Below are positions 7,669 through 14,564 of a stretch of 18,805 nt of DNA, one piece after another. Position 1 is the first letter of the stretch. Each line of letters begins with the position of its first letter. The notes under the pieces are model-generated. The model was given only the letters and a program-made list of their open reading frames with translations, ran no database searches and had not been told where the DNA came from. The position numbers and the translations under genes were made by a program. This DNA is from HXMU1420-2 sp040830545 (GTDB lineage: Bacteria > Pseudomonadota > Alphaproteobacteria > Rhodobacterales > Rhodobacteraceae): assembly GCA_040830545.1 (NCBI GenBank), contig JBFOMB010000029.1:1-18805 (forward strand), in the 5' to 3' direction.

Positions 7669-8295
7669 ATGGAACCAGGACAACCGGACTTGGCAGGTAT
7701 TCGGGTGCCGGCGTTGTTGGTACTGCGGCACGGCGAAACCGAGTGGAATCTTGCCGGAAAGTTGCAGGGCGCGCTGGATTCGCCGTTGACCGAGAAGGGG
7801 CAGAAACAGGCGCAGCAACAAGGAGCGATCCTGGCTTCGCTGGGGGCCATGGACTGGAACTGGTACAGCAGCCCACAAGGGCGCGCGGCAGAAACAGCGC
7901 GCCTGGCGGGGGGGGTGGATGTGACGCGGGATGCTCGATTGCGCGAGATCGAGATGGGAGAATGGTCCGGGCGATACCGGGCGGACTTGGCCGAGGAATC
8001 GCCCGAGCTGTTTGGCGGCGCACATCTGGCCTGGTATGATCATGCACCGGGCGGCGAAGGTACTACTGCTGTCGCTATCCGCGTGGCGGCGTTTCTGGCT
8101 GAGTTGACCGGGCCTTCGGTGATTGTCACGCACGGAATCACAAGCAGGATCATTCGCTGTCTGGTGCTGGGACGCCCTGTGGAGGATTTCGGCCTGCTAG
8201 AAGGTGGGCAGGGGGTCGTTCACCATGTTGAAAACGGGGAAACACGCTGTCTTGAGGTGCCGCAGAACCAACCGTTGAAAGTCATGCGAAGTTAA
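7669..8295 (+). CDS. Histidine phosphatase family protein (phosphoglycerate mutase-like)
   Basis: 208 residues. The branch-1 histidine phosphatase signature LVLRHGETEWN gives R20-H21-G22, with H21 the residue that becomes phosphorylated. Other family positions are R72 (SSPQGRAAET), E93 in LREIEMGEWSG (likely proton donor) and H155 in VIVTHGITSRI. Its length and sequence fit broad-specificity phosphatases of the GpmB/CobC type rather than glycolytic mutase; the substrate cannot be told. No cobalamin genes are nearby, so CobC is not favoured. ATG 7669 has GGAG at 7656-7659. It is divergent from the LysR gene and is followed 52 bp later by tRNA-Val(TAC). Confidence 0.9.
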   Translation: MEPGQPDLAGIRVPALLVLRHGETEWNLAGKLQGALDSPLTEKGQKQAQQQGAILASLGAMDWNWYSSPQGRAAETARLAGGVDVTRDARLREIEMGEWSGRYRADLAEESPELFGGAHLAWYDHAPGGEGTTAVAIRVAAFLAELTGPSVIVTHGITSRIIRCLVLGRPVEDFGLLEGGQGVVHHVENGETRCLEVPQNQPLKVMRS

Positions 8296-8347
8296 CGCAA
8301 AACGCCCTTGCGTATCCCTGCGCTTCCCCGCTAAAAGGCGCGGCATC

Positions 8348-8423
<76 letters not shown>

Positions 8424-8537
8424 TTCTTCCCCTTGGCAAGTTTTCTGCGCATCTGCGCACAGAATCTGTATTTGCGTGCCAATTGGCGCGCGGCGCGAGT
8501 ACGCTATCTTCTGTCTCAGCAAACATGGAGACAGCAG

Positions 8538-9476
8538 ATGAGTTGGAACCCCGCACTGGACCCCGATTGCCCAACCGGCGATGCCGTAGACGCTATTGAA
8601 ACTGTGATTGTGCCGCGTGCGCGGGATTTGGGTGATTTCGAGGTGCGCCGCGCCTTGCCCGCGCCCAAGCGGCAAATGGTGGGACCGTTTATCTTTTTCG
8701 ACCAGATGGGCCCGGCAGAGTTCGTGACGGGTCAAGCGATTGATATTCGCCCGCATCCGCATATCGGTCTGGCGACGGTGACGTATCTTTACAAGGGTCG
8801 AATGCATCACCGGGATTCGCTGGGCGTGGATCAATGGATCGAACCGGGTGCGGTGAACCTTATGACGGCCGGGCGGGGCGTGACCCATTCCGAGCGGACA
8901 GATGGGGAGATGTTGAAAAACCCCTATTCGCTGTTTGGCATTCAGACCTGGCTGGCCCTGCCTGAAGAGAAAGAGGAACAGGAGGCCGCGTTTGTGCATG
9001 TGCCCAAGGGGGACCTGCCGATGCTGGAGGGGGAGGGCAAGGAACTGCGCCTGATCCTGGGACATGCCTATGGTGAGCGTGCACCGGTGGAGACGCCGTC
9101 GGACATGTTCTACCTCGACGCGGTGCTTGAGGCGGGCGCGAAGCTACCGCTGCCGGATGATCACGAGGATCGCGGGGCCTATGTTGTGTCGGGGGCGGTG
9201 GATGTGGCCGGGCAGGTGTATGAGCCAGGGCAGATGATGGTGTTCCGTCCCGGTGACCGCGTGTCGATGACGGCGGGCGAGCAGGGTGCGCGAGTGCTGC
9301 TGTTGGGTGGTGAGACGTTAAACGGACCACGGCATATCTGGTGGAACTTCGTGGCCTCGTCGAAGGAGAAGATTGAGGCGGCAAAAGAAGCCTGGCGCGA
9401 AGGGGATTGGCAAAATGGTCGGTTTCAACTGCCGCCGACGGACAATGCGGAGTTCATCCCGCTGCCAGCACGTTGA
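8538..9476 (+). CDS. Pirin family protein
   Basis: 312 residues with the two-cupin pirin layout. The metal-binding residues of human pirin (two His, then His and Glu) correspond to H73 and H75 in RPHPHIGLAT and H117 and E119 in GVTHSER, all present, so the N-terminal cupin should bind iron or a similar metal. The C-terminal cupin starts around residue 195. Bacterial pirins include quercetinases and regulators of central metabolism; which applies here cannot be told. ATG 8538 is chosen for GGAG at 8527-8530 with a 7-nt spacer and because the pirin homology starts at once; the frame is open further upstream, into the tRNA gene. It is convergent with the leucine-rich-repeat gene, 47 bp away, with no obvious terminator between them. 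Confidence 0.95.
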   Translation: MSWNPALDPDCPTGDAVDAIETVIVPRARDLGDFEVRRALPAPKRQMVGPFIFFDQMGPAEFVTGQAIDIRPHPHIGLATVTYLYKGRMHHRDSLGVDQWIEPGAVNLMTAGRGVTHSERTDGEMLKNPYSLFGIQTWLALPEEKEEQEAAFVHVPKGDLPMLEGEGKELRLILGHAYGERAPVETPSDMFYLDAVLEAGAKLPLPDDHEDRGAYVVSGAVDVAGQVYEPGQMMVFRPGDRVSMTAGEQGARVLLLGGETLNGPRHIWWNFVASSKEKIEAAKEAWREGDWQNGRFQLPPTDNAEFIPLPAR

Positions 9477-9523
9477 AGACTTGGAGAAACCCGGAGCTCA
9501 CAAGGTGCTTGGACTGAACCGCG

Positions 9524-11038
9524 CTAGAGTTTGCTGAGTGCCGCAACTAGGGTTTGAAGCAAAGGATTGCCTGTTCCAAGAAAGTAGTTCGTTGCTGTCA
9601 GCGCGCTGGCGCTGGCAGTGACGATGGCACCGGTGCCAGCAGTCTTTCCGGCGCTTTCAGCGGCTTTGCTTTTGAACGTTGCCCAGGGCGTTTTCTGGTC
9701 CGCCAAAGCCTTGGCCGCGCTAAGGGCCGCTTCGCTGTCTTCCAATTTGGCGGTGAGTGTTGCGATTTCCGCTTCTAGTTCCGCTATCCTTTGCAGCAGT
9801 TCCGATTCCCGGCTTGTCCGGTCCTCATTGCCAAATGCGGAAGACATGTTTTCAAGTATGTCCGCGACGGCCAGCATGGATTGCAATGCTTCGGGCAACC
9901 TGTTGCCTTCGGTTGCCGGAACGTCGCGCAGTGCGAACCGGATTTGAGAGGCCACGTGTGAGGCGGTCACTTGTGACACCGATGCGTGGTCGAGCAGGAA
10001 CGCGATGGTAGCCTGGGCCGTTTTGACTTTTGACCTGTTCGGCGCGTCCTGATCGGTTTCGGGGCCTCTGTCATGGTCTTTTGCGGTGGTCGATGATTGC
10101 TGGGAAGGAAGGGACTTCAGGTAAGCCAGCGTGTCCTGCGTGCGTTGGCCCGGTTCCTCGATCTGGGACAGTCTGAACAATTCCGGGTCTGCCCGTGTGG
10201 CAGGTGTATTGAGGAAAGTCAGCCCGCCAATGCTCATCGCATTGAACGGCAGGTCTTTGATCGGCCTCAGGTCAAGCACCTGTGTGTTGTCGAGATACAG
10301 GCTTTGCAGGCGTGCAAGTTTGCTGAGTGGGGCAATGCTGCGCAAAGGCGTGTTGGTCAGGGACAGGCGTTGAAGCGCAGCAAGCTTTCGCAACGCTTCG
10401 ACGGACTCAATCTGGGTGTTGTCGAGAAACAGGCGTTGCAGATGGTGCAGGTCCTGAAGCGGCTGAAATTCGGAAATCTGTGTCCCATCGATGTCCAAGG
10501 TTTGCAGGTTTTGACTGCCGAGGATCGGCTCGAGTTGGGACAGTCCGGTGTTCTTCAGAAACACGCGTCGCAGGTTCGGGAGCTTGGCCAACGGTGAGAA
10601 GTCCTGAACCGGGGTGTCGTCGAGGTCCAATTGTTGCAATGAGGCCAGATCCTTGAGTGGATCAATGTTCCGAAGCGGCGTTTCGCTCAGGTTCAAGAAG
10701 GTCAGCCGAGGCAGGAATTGCAGCGGTTCAATGTTGATGACCTGCGTTCCCGACAATGTCACACGTTCCAAAGTGTTCAGATATTGCAGCGGGGAAATGT
10801 CGGACACCGCCGTGTTTGAAAGCGAAACTGACTTCAGCGCGGTCAGAAACTCCAGCAATTCAATGCTGTCGATGGGTGTGTTGCGTAGGTTAATCTTCTG
10901 AAGGTGGATCAATCCTTTGATTTCTGGCGGCAAGCGGACAAGCTGAAGGTTGCTCAGATCAAGATCTGTTTCGTCATGAGCCCGCACCTTCGCAATACGC
11001 AGGCGGGCTTCTTTCAGGGCTTGATCGGCCTCTTTCAT
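9524..11038 (-). CDS. Leucine-rich-repeat protein with coiled coil and hydrophobic C-terminus
   Basis: 504 residues, no named function. Residues 1-45 hold a charged helix and a capping segment (LDLSNLQLVRLPPEI) like that preceding repeats in ROCO-type and SHOC2-like proteins. Residues 46-265 are ten consecutive 22-residue repeats starting at L46, L68, L90, and so on to L244, with pattern LxxLxLxxTxIxxIxPLxxLxx. The usual Asn of the LRR ladder is Thr in all ten (RNTPI, SNTAV, SGTQV, DNTQI). Then come a polar linker (about 295-340), a helical region (341-402), a coiled coil (about 409-447) and a Gly/Ala-rich hydrophobic tail (467-503) that could enter a membrane. No signal peptide is seen. ATG 11038 is chosen for AGGGAG (complement of 11045-11050) with a 6-nt spacer; longer starts at 11059 and a TTG at 11086 lack this. 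It stands alone, between the pirin gene and tRNA-Asp. A scaffold or sensor role is inference. Confidence 0.85.
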   Translation of the reverse strand: MKEADQALKEARLRIAKVRAHDETDLDLSNLQLVRLPPEIKGLIHLQKINLRNTPIDSIELLEFLTALKSVSLSNTAVSDISPLQYLNTLERVTLSGTQVINIEPLQFLPRLTFLNLSETPLRNIDPLKDLASLQQLDLDDTPVQDFSPLAKLPNLRRVFLKNTGLSQLEPILGSQNLQTLDIDGTQISEFQPLQDLHHLQRLFLDNTQIESVEALRKLAALQRLSLTNTPLRSIAPLSKLARLQSLYLDNTQVLDLRPIKDLPFNAMSIGGLTFLNTPATRADPELFRLSQIEEPGQRTQDTLAYLKSLPSQQSSTTAKDHDRGPETDQDAPNRSKVKTAQATIAFLLDHASVSQVTASHVASQIRFALRDVPATEGNRLPEALQSMLAVADILENMSSAFGNEDRTSRESELLQRIAELEAEIATLTAKLEDSEAALSAAKALADQKTPWATFKSKAAESAGKTAGTGAIVTASASALTATNYFLGTGNPLLQTLVAALSKL

Positions 11039-11141
11039 GCACAACTCCCTGGCAGCCATCCTGACGGGATGGGGCAAAGGGATCAATCGCGGATTTTGGT
11101 CATTGACGCTGGCGGAGGTTTCCCCTAATTCGTCACCTCAC

Positions 11142-11218
11142 GCGGTTGTAGCTCAGTTGGTTAGAGTACCGGCCTGTCACGCCGGGGGTCGCGGGTTCGA
11201 GCCCCGTCAACCGCGCCA
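11142..11218 (+). tRNA. tRNA-Asp (anticodon GTC)
   Basis: Cloverleaf: acceptor GCGGTTG/CAACCGC, D arm GCTC/GAGT with loop AGTTGGTTA, anticodon stem CCGGC/GCCGG with loop CTGTCAC (anticodon GTC), T arm GCGGG/CCCGT with loop TTCGAGC, discriminator G and encoded CCA at 11216-11218. GTC is one of the GUN anticodons modified by Tgt. Confidence 0.98.
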
Positions 11219-11221
11219 TTC

Positions 11222-11258
11222 AAAACCCGCTCTCGGCTTCGAGGGCGGGTTTTTGATT
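11222..11258 (+). terminator. Rho-independent terminator of tRNA-Asp
   Basis: AAACCCGCTCTCG and CGAGGGCGGGTTT pair as a 13-bp stem (one T-G pair) around loop GCTT, followed by a T run ending TTTTTGATTT. It begins 4 nt after the encoded CCA. Confidence 0.9.
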
Positions 11259-11272
11259 TGGTATGGGTGACA

Positions 11273-11334
11273 GGGGGCGCTGCCCCCATCGCGCGGGGCG
11301 CGCGATTCCCCCGGAGTACTTGGGAACAATGAAG
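11273..11334 (+). repeat. Double-hairpin intergenic repeat, copy 1
   Basis: Two consecutive perfect hairpins, GGGGGC-GCT-GCCCCC and TCGCGC-GGGGC-GCGCGA, are followed by a conserved tail ending CTTGGGAACAATGAAG. Copy 2 at 12953-13014 is in the same orientation and differs by a few substitutions and short gaps. Interspersed elements with the CCCCGGGAGTATTTGGG tail are, from memory, common between genes in Rhodobacteraceae. This copy lies between the tRNA-Asp terminator and the 3' end of the TfoX-like gene. Confidence 0.85.
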
Positions 11335-11335
11335 G

Positions 11336-11665
11336 TCAGGGTTTGGCGGGGATGACGCCAAGCGCGTCGAGTTCGCGTTCGATATCAGACTTGGGGGCAG
11401 GTTTGTTGGCGGCCTTGATCGCGTCAAAACGTTGGCGGAGCTGCTTTTTCTCTTCACCCTGGCAGTCGTTCCAGGGGCGGCCCTGTAGCCCCATGACCAT
11501 GACGTAATAGCCGATGAAATGGGGTCGTGTGCCATTGGCCAGCAAGCGGGCATATGCGGCGTCCGGGCCGATCTCGCGCAGCTCTTCTGCCGTGTGAATT
11601 CCGGCAGCCTTGCAGGCGGATTCGAAGGCGGGGCCGAGGTTGCGGATGGTGCTGATTGCGGTCAT
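11336..11665 (-). CDS. TfoX C-terminal-domain protein
   Basis: 109 residues. The segment ISTIRNLGPAFESACKAAGI then HTAEELREIGPDAAYARLL matches the TfoX C-terminal domain (PF04994), a helix-hairpin-helix-like fold; the N-terminal TfoX domain is absent. TfoX/Sxy proteins regulate competence in gammaproteobacteria, but stand-alone C-terminal-domain proteins have no settled role, so a competence function should not be assumed. The polar tail after about residue 75 is lysine-rich. ATG 11665 is the natural start, though no clear Shine-Dalgarno precedes it. It is divergent from the P450 gene, 61 bp apart, so the promoters must overlap or lie very close. The hairpin repeat abuts its stop codon. Confidence 0.85.
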   Translation of the reverse strand: MTAISTIRNLGPAFESACKAAGIHTAEELREIGPDAAYARLLANGTRPHFIGYYVMVMGLQGRPWNDCQGEEKKQLRQRFDAIKAANKPAPKSDIERELDALGVIPAKP

Positions 11666-11726
11666 AGGCGCAATCTAGACAATCTGCGCGGCGCTTGTCA
11701 CGGTGGCGCTATCGAGGGAGGGGCGG

Positions 11727-12950
11727 ATGACGGATTGGGCAGAGATTGCGCGTGGGTTTGAGTTGCAAAACCCGCCGGAGGGGTTCGTGGATGACCCGTT
11801 TCCGTTTTACGATGCGTTGCTGGCCCATGCGCCGGTGTTGCGGCAGCCGGACGGTTCGGTGCTGATCTGCGGCTACCGTGATCTGGACATGATCTATCGG
11901 GACACAACGCGGTTTTCTTCGGACAAGACGCGGGTGTTTGCGCCGGTTTTCGGGGAGGGTTCACCCCTTTATGAACATCACACAACGTCGTTGGTGTTTT
12001 CCGATCCACCGCTGCACACGCGGGTGCGCAAGATCATGACATCTGCGTTGACGCCGCGGGCGATTGCGAAGATGGAACCGGGGCTGATCGAGACGGTTGA
12101 TGCGTTGCTGGATGGGCTGGCTGGGCGCGATAAGGTGGATGTGATCGAGGATTATGCCAGCGCCATTCCAATTCAGGTGATCGGCAACCTGCTGGATGTG
12201 CCAATGGAAGAGCGGGGGCCGCTGCGGGACTGGTCGCTGGCGATCCTGAGCGCGCTGGAGCCAGCGCCGAGTGCGGCGTTGCTGACTGTTGGAAACAAGG
12301 CGGTGGAAGATTTTTCAGCCTATCTGCGCGATCTGATCGGGCGGCGGCGGGCCAATCCGGGCGATCCCGAGACGGATGTGCTGACCCGCTTGATCCGCGG
12401 GGAAGGGGCGGACGCGCAGTTGAGCGAAGTGGAGTTGATCCAGAACTGCATTTTCATTCTGAACGCGGGGCATGAGACAACGACAAACCTGATCGGGAAT
12501 GGGATCGCGTTGCTGAACGATCATCCGGATCAGAAGGCGCGGTTGATGCAGGACCCGGGGTTGATCACGTTGGCGGTGGAGGAGTTTTTGCGCATGCGTT
12601 CTCCCAATCAGTTGGGGAATCGCGAGACGACCGAAGCGGTGGAAATTGGCGAGTTGCAGATTGCCGCAGGCACGAACTTGCATCTGGTGATTGGGGCCGC
12701 GAACCGGGATCCGGAGGTGTTCGAGGACCCCGGTCGGCTGGACATTGGGCGCAAGCCGAACCGGCATCTGGCTTTTGCGGGTGGACCGCATGTTTGCGTG
12801 GGGTTGAGCCTGGCGCGGATGGAAGGGCGGATTGCGATTTCGCGGTTTTTGGAACGGTATCCGGAGTCTGAGGTTTTGGCAGGGCGGGTGCCGGGCGGGC
12901 GGATGCGGTTTCGGGGCTATGCGGCGCTGCCTGCGCGACTGGCGGGGTAG
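11727..12950 (+). CDS. Cytochrome P450
   Basis: 407 residues, typical of soluble bacterial P450s, with no membrane anchor. The I-helix oxygen-activation motif AGHETT is at residues 247-252, the K-helix ExxR is E286-R289, and the heme-binding motif FAGGPHVCVG places the proximal Cys at 357. The C-helix heme contact region is FSDPPLHTRVRKIM (about 91-104). ATG 11727 is chosen over an in-frame GTG at 11703 because AGGGAGGGG at 11715-11723 sits directly before it. It is a monooxygenase that should need an electron supply, but no ferredoxin or reductase gene is in the window. The substrate is unknown. It is divergent from the TfoX-like gene and flanked downstream by a hairpin repeat. Confidence 0.96.
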   Translation: MTDWAEIARGFELQNPPEGFVDDPFPFYDALLAHAPVLRQPDGSVLICGYRDLDMIYRDTTRFSSDKTRVFAPVFGEGSPLYEHHTTSLVFSDPPLHTRVRKIMTSALTPRAIAKMEPGLIETVDALLDGLAGRDKVDVIEDYASAIPIQVIGNLLDVPMEERGPLRDWSLAILSALEPAPSAALLTVGNKAVEDFSAYLRDLIGRRRANPGDPETDVLTRLIRGEGADAQLSEVELIQNCIFILNAGHETTTNLIGNGIALLNDHPDQKARLMQDPGLITLAVEEFLRMRSPNQLGNRETTEAVEIGELQIAAGTNLHLVIGAANRDPEVFEDPGRLDIGRKPNRHLAFAGGPHVCVGLSLARMEGRIAISRFLERYPESEVLAGRVPGGRMRFRGYAALPARLAG

Positions 12951-12952
12951 GC

Positions 12953-13014
12953 GGGGGCTCTGCCCCCATCGCGCGAGGCGCGATTCCCCCGGGAGTATTT
13001 GGGCAAAGATGAAG
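12953..13014 (+). repeat. Double-hairpin intergenic repeat, copy 2
   Basis: This has the same architecture and orientation as copy 1: GGGGGC-TCT-GCCCCC, then TCGCGC-GAG-GCGCGA, then a tail ending ATTTGGGCAAAGATGAAG. It begins 3 bp after the P450 stop and ends 78 bp before the murA start. The first hairpin could act as a weak terminator for the P450 transcript, but no T run follows it. Confidence 0.85.
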
Positions 13015-13091
13015 GGAAGGAGCGCGTATCCCGGTTGAGTGCAGCGTTTGTTTCGATCAAAAGACGCATGGAGCAAGGAGCAGGAGGGGGC

Positions 13092-14399
13092 ATGGCGGCA
13101 CCTATCGCAAGCGAGCGGATCGAGTACATCGTGGAAGGCGGGCATCGCCTGTCCGGGAGCATCACGCCGTCGGGCAACAAGAACGCGGCGCTGCCGATTA
13201 TTGCGGCGTCGCTGTTGAGTGCCGATCCAGTGGTCCTGACCAATGTGCCGCGCATCCGGGATGTGGAGGCGTTGGTGGAACTGATTGCCTCGGTCGGGGC
13301 GGAGACCGAGTGGCTGGGGCAGAACGAGCTGCGCATTCAGGCGCGGGATGTGCGGCCTGCGGATCTGGACCCGGATTTGTGCGGGCGGATCCGGGCGTCG
13401 ATTCTGCTGGCGGGGCCGATGCTGGCGCGCTGTGGCGAGGTGACCTTGCCGCCACCGGGGGGTGACGTGATCGGGCGGCGGCGGCTGGACACACATTTTC
13501 TGGCCTTGCAGCAACTGGGGGTCGAGATTTCGGTCAACGGGTCCTATCAGTTCCGCACCAAAGGCATGGTGGGCGCGGATGTGTTCATGGATGAACCTTC
13601 GGTAACCGCGACGGAAAATGCGTTGAGTGCGGCAGTCGCGGCTGAAGGCGAAACGACCCTGCGTAATTGTGCATCCGAGCCGCATGTGCAGGACCTGGCG
13701 CATTTCCTGAATGCGATGGGCGCGCGGATTGAAGGGATCGGCACAAACTGCATGACAGTGCATGGCGGGCAGCCATTGGGCGGTGTGGAACATCGGATTG
13801 GGACCGATTTTGTTGAAGTTGGTTCGCTGATCGGGCTAGCGGCGGTTACTGGTTCGGAATTGCGGATTGCGAATGCCGGGGTGGAGCATTTGCGGTCAAC
13901 CCTCATGGGATTTGACAAACTGGGCGTGCGCTGTGTGATTGAGGGGGACGACCTGATCGTGCCGCAGGATCAGGAAAAGACTGTTGTGCCGGATTTTGGC
14001 GGTCACGTGCCCAAGATCGAGGATCAGCCCTGGCCCGCGTTCCCGGCGGATACGATGTCCATTGCGATTGTGACGGCAACGCAATGTGAGGGCATGGTTC
14101 TGATGTTCGAGAAAATGTATGAATCGCGGATGTTCTTCGTGGACAAGCTGATCGCGATGGGCGCGCGGATCGTGTTGTGTGACCCGCATCGGGCGGTGAT
14201 TTCAGGGCCGACGCGACTGCGGGCTTCGCGGCTGGAGAGCCCGGATATTCGCGCGGGCATGGCGATGCTGATCGCGGCGATGGGGGCCGAAGGGACGTCG
14301 ATCATCAACAACGCCCAGCAGATCGAGCGTGGGTACGAGCGGATTGACGAGCGGCTGAACGCTTTGGGGGCGAAGATCACGCGGAATCCGCCACGATAA
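13092..14399 (+). CDS. murA: UDP-N-acetylglucosamine 1-carboxyvinyltransferase (MurA) homologue with Asp at the catalytic Cys site
   Basis: 435 residues with the EPSP-synthase-like fold of MurA, the first committed enzyme of peptidoglycan synthesis, which transfers enolpyruvate from PEP to UDP-GlcNAc in the cytoplasm. The start motif SGNKNAALP carries K30-N31 (E. coli K22-N23). The loop reads PPPGGDVIGRRRLD, so the fosfomycin-target Cys115 of E. coli is D125, while the Arg120 equivalent (R130) and D133 remain. Downstream WPAFPADTMS, DIRAGMAMLI and ERGYERIDERL are conserved family positions. ATG 13092 has AGGAGG at 13082-13087; an in-frame ATG at 13068 would add 8 residues. The frame is open to 12999, overlapping the hairpin repeat. 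This could be the only MurA or a paralogue; the window cannot tell. Confidence 0.88.
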   Translation: MAAPIASERIEYIVEGGHRLSGSITPSGNKNAALPIIAASLLSADPVVLTNVPRIRDVEALVELIASVGAETEWLGQNELRIQARDVRPADLDPDLCGRIRASILLAGPMLARCGEVTLPPPGGDVIGRRRLDTHFLALQQLGVEISVNGSYQFRTKGMVGADVFMDEPSVTATENALSAAVAAEGETTLRNCASEPHVQDLAHFLNAMGARIEGIGTNCMTVHGGQPLGGVEHRIGTDFVEVGSLIGLAAVTGSELRIANAGVEHLRSTLMGFDKLGVRCVIEGDDLIVPQDQEKTVVPDFGGHVPKIEDQPWPAFPADTMSIAIVTATQCEGMVLMFEKMYESRMFFVDKLIAMGARIVLCDPHRAVISGPTRLRASRLESPDIRAGMAMLIAAMGAEGTSIINNAQQIERGYERIDERLNALGAKITRNPPR

Positions 14400-14481
14400 G
14401 GTTTGTTCGCCTTTGTCCCCAAGCTACGTCATTGCGTAGGCAACACACTTCCTCACTGACTGTTATGCAATCGTGATTGGG

Positions 14482-14561
14482 CCGGACGGCTGATCCGGGG
14501 CAGGGTTCGGACAACCCGGTGCAATGCACCACTCTGTTGATCCAACCCTTGGAAAGGTCCG
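14482..14561 (+). promoter_or_regulatory. Three-hairpin leader with a loop complementary to the ribosome-binding region
   Basis: Three hairpins occur in close succession: CCGGA-N7-TCCGG (14482-14498), GGGTT-CGGAC-AACCC (14503-14517) and GGTGC-AAT-GCACC (14518-14530). The loop CGGAC of the second is complementary to GTCCG at 14557-14561, which overlaps the end of the GGAAAGG Shine-Dalgarno of the DUF3179 gene. The pairing could form a pseudoknot that controls translation. It does not match a riboswitch class I recognise. Confidence 0.45.
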
Positions 14562-14564
14562 ATT

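Noticed and set aside
10243..10904. Tandem DNA repeat or CRISPR-like array in the leucine-rich-repeat gene
   Set aside because: The 66-bp periodicity is explained by 22-residue protein repeats, and the DNA units are divergent, with no conserved repeat and unique spacer pattern.
11336..11665. Competence regulator (tfoX/sxy) call for the small gene
   Set aside because: Only the C-terminal domain is present, and the regulatory function is not established for stand-alone copies.
12315..13793. A 492-codon open frame on the minus strand across the P450 and murA genes
   Set aside because: It is antisense to two clear genes, has a composition rich in Arg, His, Pro and Gln typical of reversed GC-rich codons, and no recognisable domain.
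14424..14439. CTACG-TCATTG-CGTAG hairpin as the murA terminator
   Set aside because: The stem has only 5 bp and no T run follows.
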